Shown here in pieces: positions 1 to 7,460 of a DNA stretch of 64,000 nucleotides (the stretch's first letter is position 1; each line of letters starts with the position of its first letter). The DNA is taken from assembly GCF_008123515.1 (NCBI RefSeq), contig NZ_VSSR01000009.1, positions 1-64,000 of the forward strand. The letters run 5' to 3'. The translations under genes and the position numbers were made by a program. The stretch comes from Bradyrhizobium cytisi. GTDB lineage: Bacteria; Pseudomonadota; Alphaproteobacteria; Rhizobiales; Xanthobacteraceae. The notes under the pieces are model-generated. The model did no database searches, was not told the origin of the DNA, and saw only the letters and a list, made by a program, of their open reading frames with translations.

Positions 1-3000
1 AGCCGCTGGAGGTCGCCTCCGCCGCGATCGGCGTCCAATTGCTGAACTGGCCTGCCACGTAGGCCGCACCATTGAACTTCAGCACAGGCCCGCTTCCACC
101 GCTTGTCGAATCGAGGAGATAGTTGCTGCCGACCTGCACCAGGCTGGTCGCACCGGCGGCCTCGATCAATGTCCCTACGACCGGGTCAAACACGGCTGAT
201 AAACCGCTGGAATTGCCCGCCGCATCTGTTGCAGTCGCCGTGAACGCATGCGTCCCCGCCGCAAGAGATCCGGTCGTGACGCTCCACGTGCCGTTCGCGG
301 CCGTCACCGAGCTGCCAAGCAGCGTCGTCCCCTCGTACAGCTTGATCGTGCTGCCGGCCTCCGCCGTTCCCGAAACCACCACCTTGTTGGACGCGGCGAG
401 CGTATCCGAGACCAGAACCGGCGCGTTGGGCGCGACCGTATCAACCGTGACGTTCAAGGCGCCAGACGTCACGCTGACATTGCCGGCCGCGTCCACCGCC
501 TGGCCGGTAAAGGCATGGGTGCCATTGACCAGCGTGCCGGTCGCAAACGACCAGTTGCCGTTGGCATCGACGGTGGCGGTGCCGACCTGGGTCGCTCCAT
601 CGAACACCCGGACCTTGCTGCCAGCCTCCGCGGTCCCACTCAGCGTCAGCTGATTGGCGCTGGTAATGCCATCGCCCGCAACGCTACTGTCAGGCGAGAA
701 CGTCGCAATGCTCGGTGCGCCTGGCGCAGTCGCATCAACGACCACACCTATGCTGGTCGACACAGCGCTGAGATCACCCGCTCCGTCAGCGGCCACCACC
801 GAAAATGAGTGGCTTCCGTCTGTCAACGTGCCCGTGGTGAAGCTCCAACTACCGTTACTGTCAGCGGTCGCCATACCAATCTGGACTGTCTGGTCAAACA
901 CCTTGATCGTAACGCCTGCCTGTGCATATCCGGTCAGGGTCAAATGCGCTGCGTTGGTGAGCCCGCCTGTGCCCAGCGTGCTTGCAGACGCGAGCGAGAT
1001 CGTCGGCGCCGTCAGTCCGGCCATGGTCATGGATACGCCGGTAGCGGAGACGAATGCGTAGTCGGACGATGACAATTGCGTCACGCCGCCAATTCGGAAA
1101 CTGTCAGTCCCCCCTGCATAATGAACGGTCCACTCTTCCCCCACATTCGTCAAGTAAGCGCTAGCATCGTAGCCCTTCAGGATCAGCTTGTCGTGCTCCG
1201 CCGTCGTGCTGGTCAGGACGTGAAAGTCGGCTATCGTGTCGTGGCCACTGCCGATGCCATAGATGAACGTGTCATTACCCGCACCCCCGAAGAGCCAATC
1301 ATCGCCACCGGCACCATTCAAGACATCATTTCCGCTGGAGCCAACCATCCGGTTGGCCAGTTCGTTTCCAGTGCCCGTAAGGCCTCCCATCATAAGGGTC
1401 AGATTTTCGACATTTGCGGACAGCGTATAAGATGTCCACGCTTCGACGCTGTCGATGCCACCACCCGGATTCTCAGCGATCTTCTGATTCACGTTGTTTA
1501 CGACGTATGTGTCATCGCCAGTCCACCCAACCAGCGTATCGTCGTAGTTTAGCGCCGTAATCTTGTCGTTCGCAGCGGTACCGTAAACAATATGGCTGCT
1601 GGTTGATCCGTTGATCCAGGATGTGATGGTGCCTCCGACCGGCAAGCTTCCCGGCAGCTGGAAGTCATCACTGGTGAACGCTGAAATCGTGGCGTTGCGA
1701 AAAACTAGCGTATCCTGGCTTGTCAGCGCGAGATACACGTCGTTGCCGACCTGTGTCATCGCCGCCTTGATGTCGTTGAACGACGTGAACGCAAAGCCGT
1801 TCAGCTGAACGACATCATGCCCGGCGGCCGATCCCGCTGTAAAGTCGGTAATGATGTCCGAGCCGTCGCCCGAGTTAATGACGAAGGTGTCGGCACCACC
1901 ACCGCCTGTCAGGATATCATTGCCGATCCCGCCGGTGATGATATTGGCCGCATCGTTGCCGATAATGATGTTGGCTTCGGAATTGCCGGTGCCGTTGATC
2001 GCTGCCGAACCTGTCAGCGTCAGGTTCTCAACGTAGTCAGTCAGCTTGTACGTGACGGTCGAAATGACGGTATCCACCCCGCCGCCGTAGCTTTCGACCA
2101 CCTTGGCGTTGGGATCGGTGACGATGTAGGTATCGTCACCAAGCCCGCCGGTCATCGTATCAGCACCTCCTGCACCGCCGAGAAGATCATTGCCGGAAGT
2201 TCCAGTTAATGTATCGGCACTTGCCGTTCCTGCGATGGTGGTCGTCGGAGCCCCGCTGGCCAGAAGCGCGTAGTTGGCGAGTGTATACTCCGGCAGCTGG
2301 TACGCTTTGATATAGTCAATGCTCATCTGCGCGGTCGCGTTTGGATCCGCGTTTCCGGCCCAGCTTCCGCCCATCGCCAGATTGGCGATCATGTACATCG
2401 CGGTGTTCATGTCGGAGGGAGTGGCGACCTGACCGACCTCGATGCCGTCGACAAAATACGTCAGCGTATAGGGCGTCCACTCCACACCGAAAGTATGGTC
2501 ACCGGCCGTCAGGTTGGTCGTATTTGCCCAATAGCCCTGAGTCGACGTGGTCGACGACAGGAAGCCCCAGTGGGCTTGGTCAGGATCTTTGCCCAGCGCT
2601 TCAAGCGCATCGAGTTCCGTGTTGAGGCCGTGCGTGTTGATCGGCAACATCCAGAAAGCAGGCCATGCGCCCGCGGTGCCGGGGAGCGAGGCTTTCATCT
2701 CGAAGTAGCCATAGGTCTGGACGAAGCTATTCTCGGTGGTGATCACACCCGACGAGAATTGATGGTTGCCGACATAGGCCGCATCGCTGGACGGGATCGG
2801 CGCTGCCGTGATGACAAGATGGCCGTTCTGTATCGAGAACGGATTAAGGTCTAACGGGCTCGACGCCTGGGTCCCGGGCAGACCAGTGAAGCTCGGGTCG
2901 ACATACACCTCCTGCTCACCGGAGAGTGTGTAGCTTGCCACCCCGCTCCAGGCGTAACTCGTTTTCCAGGTCAGATGCGGATCCTGGCCGGCCGAGAGCG

Positions 3001-4000
3001 AGTTGAAATCATCGCCAAAGGTCTGAATCAGCCCCGTTGGCGCTGTGACGATATTGATGTTGGCAGTCGTGAAGTTCTGAACCTGCGTATTCTCGAGCGT
3101 TATCCTCTCGCCGTTGCCGAGCGACAGAACGACATCCGTGCCAACCTGCTGCATCGCCGCCGTGACGTCGGCGAGCGTCTTAAAATTCGCGCCATTGATC
3201 TGGAGAATGTCCCCGCCTGCGCCGGTTTGAAAATCGGTAACAACGTCACTGCCATTTCCGGTCCGGATGACAAATGTGTCGCTGCCGGCTCCGCCGGTGA
3301 GGACATCATTGCCCTTGCCGCCATCGATGATGTTGTTGCCGGCATTGCCGACGATGATATTGTCTAGATCGTTACCGGTCGCGGGAGAGTTGTAGCTTCC
3401 GCCCAGTGTCAGGTTCTCGACATTCGGTGCATTGACGAGGCTATAGCCGTCGATCATCCCATCGTAGATCGTGTCGATCCCCTGACCGGCGAGCTCGACC
3501 ACCTTCGTTTCGTGATTGTACATGAAGTACGAGTCGTCGCCCCCGCCGCCGATCAGCGTAACGCCGTCGCCCATCGCCTGCAGCGAGTCGTTGGTAGCGC
3601 CGCCGGTGAGCGTTCCCCCGGCTCCAACCGTGGTCCACGCCGTGTTCGGCGCTGCACTTACTGGGAGCGGATTGTCGAGAATAACGTTGGCTGAAGTAAG
3701 CGACGACAGCGCAACGTTTTGCAAGGTAAGGCTTTCGCTCGACGATAACGTGACAACTACGTCGGTTCCCGTCTGCTTCGCGACGGACAGGAAACTTGCG
3801 AACGTTGCGAAGCCGTAGTTCTGCACGCGCAAAAAGTCGCCGCCCGTGCCCGACTGAAAGTCGCTGATGGTGTCGGAGCCGTAACCTTTCGAAACAACGA
3901 AGAGGTCACTGCCGGCGCCGCCGGTCAAGAGGTCGTCTCCGGTACCGCCGAACAGCGTGTCGGAGCCCGCGGTTCCGTTGATCAGTAGGGTGTAGGCCAT
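1..4000 (-). CDS. Giant secreted RTX protein with GH16 glycanase and Ig-like repeats (partial)
   Basis: The minus frame is open from an ATG at 4000 to the window edge, 1333 codons with no stop, so the C-terminus is missing. By manual translation: RTX-type glycine/aspartate repeats at about residues 12-30, 211-245, 591-627, 677-707 and 886-917 (motifs such as GGTGDD and GGAGSD); a family-16 glycoside hydrolase domain at about 324-567 with WPAFWMLP and the catalytic motif ELDALE (E462, D464, E467); then three tandem Ig-like repeats of about 95 residues (996-1275). There is no N-terminal signal peptide, as expected for type I secretion of RTX proteins. It resembles rhizobial ExsH/PlyB-type EPS depolymerases in domain logic (family knowledge). 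An in-frame ATG at 4033 is possible, but AAGGAG lies between the two and favours 4000. Likely role: extracellular cleavage of the locus polysaccharide. The GH16 and RTX calls are secure; the substrate is unknown. Confidence 0.9.
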   Translation of the reverse strand, partial: MAYTLLINGTAGSDTLFGGTGDDLLTGGAGSDLFVVSKGYGSDTISDFQSGTGGDFLRVQNYGFATFASFLSVAKQTGTDVVVTLSSSESLTLQNVALSSLTSANVILDNPLPVSAAPNTAWTTVGAGGTLTGGATNDSLQAMGDGVTLIGGGGDDSYFMYNHETKVVELAGQGIDTIYDGMIDGYSLVNAPNVENLTLGGSYNSPATGNDLDNIIVGNAGNNIIDGGKGNDVLTGGAGSDTFVIRTGNGSDVVTDFQTGAGGDILQINGANFKTLADVTAAMQQVGTDVVLSLGNGERITLENTQVQNFTTANINIVTAPTGLIQTFGDDFNSLSAGQDPHLTWKTSYAWSGVASYTLSGEQEVYVDPSFTGLPGTQASSPLDLNPFSIQNGHLVITAAPIPSSDAAYVGNHQFSSGVITTENSFVQTYGYFEMKASLPGTAGAWPAFWMLPINTHGLNTELDALEALGKDPDQAHWGFLSSTTSTQGYWANTTNLTAGDHTFGVEWTPYTLTYFVDGIEVGQVATPSDMNTAMYMIANLAMGGSWAGNADPNATAQMSIDYIKAYQLPEYTLANYALLASGAPTTTIAGTASADTLTGTSGNDLLGGAGGADTMTGGLGDDTYIVTDPNAKVVESYGGGVDTVISTVTYKLTDYVENLTLTGSAAINGTGNSEANIIIGNDAANIITGGIGNDILTGGGGADTFVINSGDGSDIITDFTAGSAAGHDVVQLNGFAFTSFNDIKAAMTQVGNDVYLALTSQDTLVFRNATISAFTSDDFQLPGSLPVGGTITSWINGSTSSHIVYGTAANDKITALNYDDTLVGWTGDDTYVVNNVNQKIAENPGGGIDSVEAWTSYTLSANVENLTLMMGGLTGTGNELANRMVGSSGNDVLNGAGGDDWLFGGAGNDTFIYGIGSGHDTIADFHVLTSTTAEHDKLILKGYDASAYLTNVGEEWTVHYAGGTDSFRIGGVTQLSSSDYAFVSATGVSMTMAGLTAPTISLASASTLGTGGLTNAAHLTLTGYAQAGVTIKVFDQTVQIGMATADSNGSWSFTTGTLTDGSHSFSVVAADGAGDLSAVSTSIGVVVDATAPGAPSIATFSPDSSVAGDGITSANQLTLSGTAEAGSKVRVFDGATQVGTATVDANGNWSFATGTLVNGTHAFTGQAVDAAGNVSVTSGALNVTVDTVAPNAPVLVSDTLAASNKVVVSGTAEAGSTIKLYEGTTLLGSSVTAANGTWSVTTGSLAAGTHAFTATATDAAGNSSGLSAVFDPVVGTLIEAAGATSLVQVGSNYLLDSTSGGSGPVLKFNGAAYVAGQFSNWTPIAAEATSSG

Positions 4001-4243
4001 GATGGTTGCGTGCTCTCCTTGCACGATGACCATCAAAGGAGCGCCTCAACGGCGACTTACAGAGTTGCGAACAAATTGATCTATGGACAAGGACGCCAGT
4101 GCGTCCCTTAACGATGGCCTAACACTGGCCATTCGCGAACCCTTTACCTTCGCGCGCGGCCCGTGATTCTACGGGAGCACCTATTCGATCGGGGGAACCT
4201 AATGCGCTCTGGAGTGCGCGTCACGTCTCACCGAAGCACTTGG

Positions 4244-4440
4244 TTAGTAAACAGGAGGCACTCGAAGCGGGATGAAGCTATCGCCTTCTACGACTGCAAT
4301 AGACAAGCCAAGCTCACTCAATACGATCGCACCTGCTCCCACTCGAGCCTGCTGCCGATGATCGCCCCAAGGCCAGCGTACTTCGGTCGCAACCCTCGCG
4401 CAGTGCCAGCGTCGGATCCGCCACGACCACGACCGGATCT
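4244..4440 (-). pseudogene. Possible remnant of a hexapeptide-repeat acyltransferase in a gene-poor gap
   Basis: The 4034-4620 stretch has no intact gene. On its minus strand, one frame reads GLGAIIGSR and stops, and the overlapping frame continues RVGAGAIVLSE before a stop at 4244. These look like successive turns of a left-handed beta-helix acyltransferase split by a frameshift. An upstream third frame (GDPVVVVADPTLALREG) is also protein-like. This is pattern matching on a short segment and could be chance. The rest of the gap should hold the promoter of the RTX/GH16 gene, but no convincing -35/-10 pair was found. Confidence 0.25.
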
Positions 4441-4620
4441 CCCGCACGACTCGCCGTCCTACGAACGCCGACTATTGCGCTGGCGCAACCGTGAAGAACC
4501 TGCCCCATAGTGCATCGTTTCCTCCTCGAAAAACTAGTGATGCACGATCAAGCCCTGGAATCAAATATCTAGCCACCTGTCCGGGCAGCCGGAAGGCAGG
4601 AATTCAGGTGCTGTTTTCTC

Positions 4621-6477
4621 TTATCGCAGCATTCGCCCAGCGACAGGCTCGACTATCGAATGCCGATCCATAAGCGCCTTGCAAAGCGGACTTTCGGGAT
4701 TTCTGAGAAGATCGGACGGAGATCCTTCCGCACTCACTCTTCCAGCTTCGATGCAGATCACGTGATGCGCGTCGACGACAGTTTCAAGCCGGTGAGTGAT
4801 CCGGAGTATGGTCCGGTCCGAAAATTTGACTTCAATAGCTCGCCTCACGCTTTCCTCCAGATCTCGATCCAGCGCGCTCAGCGCTTCATCAAGGATCAGG
4901 AATTGAGGATTCCGCAGCACTGCTCGCGCAAGCCCAATTCGTTGACGCTGTCCGCCGGAAAATCTCTGGCCTTGCTGCCCGACCCAAGTATCGTACTTCT
5001 CCGGCAAACTCTCAATGAACTCCGAGATTCCTGCCAAGGTCAGCGCCTCGATGATCTGCGCTTGCGACGCACGCTCATTCGCCATACGTACGTTATCGAA
5101 AACCGTGCCTTCAATCAAATCGATGTCTTGCCCCGCGACCGACAAGAGGTCCAGCCAGTTCGTTCGTCGTACGTCGTCCAAAGGAGAGCCGTCGACGAGA
5201 ATGGTACCCTCGTCCACTGAATAAAGACGAAGAAGCAGGTTGACGATCGTTGTTTTCCCCGAACCGCTGGCGCCAATCAGTGCGGTGGTCTTGCCAGCGG
5301 GAATCCGAAAACTCACGCGATCGAGGGCCGCGGCAGCATCCGCGCGGTAACGAAAGCTAACCTCCTCAAATGATATTCCGTACACTAAGGATCCGATTCT
5401 GAGATGGCCTAACGCTGGCGGATCAGTATCTTTAGAGGACAACATCAGGTAGATCGACTTCAATTGAGGTTCGATCTGTGCCAAATACAATAAATTCCCT
5501 TCCAGCTCCCGTATATGCGGTTGAAGCCTATAGAGCAGCGCGACAGCAGTGAGTGTCGTCGCGAACCCAATACCCAAAAAATGGGCAAGCGCGACGATCA
5601 AACAAAGCACCAAAAGGTATCCCGTTTCGGTAAGCGGCGGGACCAGCGCGGCTATTTTCGCAAGGCTAAGGCTGGCTCGGTGCACCTTTGCAGAAGCACA
5701 CTCAAACCTTTGCTGGTGAGCGCGTTCCTGGCCGAAGGCTCGTATCGTGCGCATCGCTTGTAGCGTCATGAGCATATGTTCGCCGAGGCGCTGGTGGATT
5801 TGCTTCACATCTCGGCCGAGCACCTGCACCGGCCTCGCCAAACGACGTATTCCAAACGAAACTCCAAGCGACGCCAACGCAGCCGTTACAGCAATCGTTA
5901 CGGAAAGCCCGAGCAGAAATGACGCGAACAGGACGATCGAACAAATGCTGACCACGATCTTTGTGAAGCTGGCGTAAGCGCCGGATATCAACCAAGTCTC
6001 TGTCCCGAGCACCTCCATCAGCTGAGCTTCGTCGTGCTGCTGAAAAAAACGGTATGATGCCGATAGATATCGCCCGTGAACGGCGTTGCGGGCAAACTCA
6101 TTTATTTCTTCTCCGACCCGAGCACTGATCAGGGTGTGCAGAAATGCAAGGAAGGCCCGAATAACGATGAGCAGAAAAATGACAGCAGCGGTGGCCGTGG
6201 GACTAGCGAACCAGCTGGCTGCATATTCTAGTGCATGCCCAAACAGACCACTGGTCGACATCGCGAGTTCTATTTGCCCCATCGCCAAATAGAAAAAAAG
6301 AAGCACAAGCGTGATGCCAACTGTCTCTGCCAGCGAGGACACTAGCCCCAGCGTCACAAGCAACGGCGTTACCCATCGCGGAAGCCGCGCCAGCTGCAGC
6401 AACAGAAGCAGCACGGTTACCGCAGCTCCCCGCGCAAGCGATATTCTTTTCCCGCTCACGTCTTCTCGTTCTGTCAT
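4621..6477 (-). CDS. ABC transporter, fused permease and ATPase (MsbA/PglK-like)
   Basis: 618-aa half-transporter, usual length for the family, with a transmembrane domain (hydrophobic segments between about residues 18 and 325) and a C-terminal ATPase. Walker A GASGSGKT at 402-409, signature SGGQR at 507-511, Walker B FLILDE at 526-531 and H-loop His562 are all present, so it should be an active homodimeric exporter. Its ATG overlaps the stop of the upstream glycosyltransferase by 4 nt (ATGA), and it is the last gene of the minus-strand operon starting at 13530. The context suggests it flips a lipid-linked oligosaccharide across the inner membrane, as PglK does. It could instead export another lipid-linked product. 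The family call is firm; the substrate is inferred. Confidence 0.92.
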   Translation of the reverse strand: MTEREDVSGKRISLARGAAVTVLLLLLQLARLPRWVTPLLVTLGLVSSLAETVGITLVLLFFYLAMGQIELAMSTSGLFGHALEYAASWFASPTATAAVIFLLIVIRAFLAFLHTLISARVGEEINEFARNAVHGRYLSASYRFFQQHDEAQLMEVLGTETWLISGAYASFTKIVVSICSIVLFASFLLGLSVTIAVTAALASLGVSFGIRRLARPVQVLGRDVKQIHQRLGEHMLMTLQAMRTIRAFGQERAHQQRFECASAKVHRASLSLAKIAALVPPLTETGYLLVLCLIVALAHFLGIGFATTLTAVALLYRLQPHIRELEGNLLYLAQIEPQLKSIYLMLSSKDTDPPALGHLRIGSLVYGISFEEVSFRYRADAAAALDRVSFRIPAGKTTALIGASGSGKTTIVNLLLRLYSVDEGTILVDGSPLDDVRRTNWLDLLSVAGQDIDLIEGTVFDNVRMANERASQAQIIEALTLAGISEFIESLPEKYDTWVGQQGQRFSGGQRQRIGLARAVLRNPQFLILDEALSALDRDLEESVRRAIEVKFSDRTILRITHRLETVVDAHHVICIEAGRVSAEGSPSDLLRNPESPLCKALMDRHSIVEPVAGRMLR

Positions 6478-7460
6478 TGGTGTGGACTACCGATCATGAA
6501 CGGCAAGTTCAAGTCTCGGGTTTTACGCCCGGTGAGCTCTCGGACTTTTCGCGCAGCCAGGGCCCAAGCTTCGCGCGGCAAGTCGCACACAACGCTGAGG
6601 GCGAGCATTCCGTCTTTCCGGGCGAGCAATGCCAGCGTTTCGTAGGCGTAAGCAAGATTTCCACACGACAGCGCCCGAAACAGCACCCAACTCGCGTAAT
6701 TGCGCAGTCCTCGGCTCAACAGCTTGGCGCGACTGGGGTGCCTTGTAAGCATTTCATCAACGACAAGACCCCAAGAGCGTAGCATCCGAGGCAAATTGCT
6801 CGACATGTTGTCGGGCAGATAGCGGTATCCGATGAGATATTCCGGAACCACCGCGAAGTGATACCTCTCCGCCACCCTGCAGTAAAACAGAAGATCCTCG
6901 CATCCCTGAGCGCCGGCCGCACGCAAGCCGCTTTCGAAGCCATTCGCTGCGAGCAGCGCAGCCCGGCGAACCAAGACTGCGCTTCCGTTCCCGATAAAAT
7001 TTCCGACAAAGATGTCCGACAGTACATCGCCTGTACAACGAGCAGGGGGTCCATTCATGATGACCGCGCTCTTGTGATCGATCAGAACATACCAGCTATA
7101 TACGAGGCCAACCTGTTCTCCGCTGGAAATCAATGCATCGAGCTGTCGTTCGATCTTTCTTGGCGCCCAAAGATCATCAGCGTCCACGAATGCGATAAAG
7201 TCTGAGCATGCCTCGGACCATCCTCGATTTCGAGCCGCTGCTACCCCTTGGTTCTCCTGCCTGACAATCCTTACCCGAGGATCCTGCGTTGCATGCTTCT
7301 CGGCCACAGCAAGGGTCCCGTCCACCGATCCGTCGTCCACGATGATGATCTCCAGGTTGGAGTGCGATTGAGACCTGATGCTGCACAGTGTCTCATCCAT
7401 TGTCGCTTCAGCATTATGTGCCGGCACGACGACGCTCACGAGGTATTCGGCGGCTGTCAT
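6474..7460 (-). CDS. Glycosyltransferase family 2
   Basis: 328-aa GT-A type inverting glycosyltransferase. The nucleotide-binding region reads VSVVVPAHNAE with IIIVDDGS, the metal-binding DxD is DADDLW, and GCEDLLFYCRVAERY carries the ED expected near the catalytic base. The ATG at 7460 is preferred over the TTG at 7478 because it gives a 4-nt ATGA overlap with the upstream gene, like its neighbours. It is clearly paralogous to the GT2 at 13644-14666: both share VDADD/LDADD, GCED and AVVPEYLIGYR with similar spacing. It probably adds one sugar of the repeat unit at the cytoplasmic membrane face; donor and acceptor cannot be read from sequence. Confidence 0.9.
   Translation of the reverse strand: MTAAEYLVSVVVPAHNAEATMDETLCSIRSQSHSNLEIIIVDDGSVDGTLAVAEKHATQDPRVRIVRQENQGVAAARNRGWSEACSDFIAFVDADDLWAPRKIERQLDALISSGEQVGLVYSWYVLIDHKSAVIMNGPPARCTGDVLSDIFVGNFIGNGSAVLVRRAALLAANGFESGLRAAGAQGCEDLLFYCRVAERYHFAVVPEYLIGYRYLPDNMSSNLPRMLRSWGLVVDEMLTRHPSRAKLLSRGLRNYASWVLFRALSCGNLAYAYETLALLARKDGMLALSVVCDLPREAWALAARKVRELTGRKTRDLNLPFMIGSPHQ

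Noticed and set aside
100..1010. Ig-like repeats as a DNA tandem repeat
   Set aside because: The three units are similar at protein level only; their DNA is too diverged to be a recent tandem repeat.
123..1061. Plus-strand frames of 135-186 codons at the left edge
   Set aside because: They lie opposite the RTX/GH16 protein, which continues in frame on the minus strand through this whole region.
4163..4510. 115-codon plus frame in the 4034-4620 gap
   Set aside because: Composition and codon use are not gene-like and no start signal is present.
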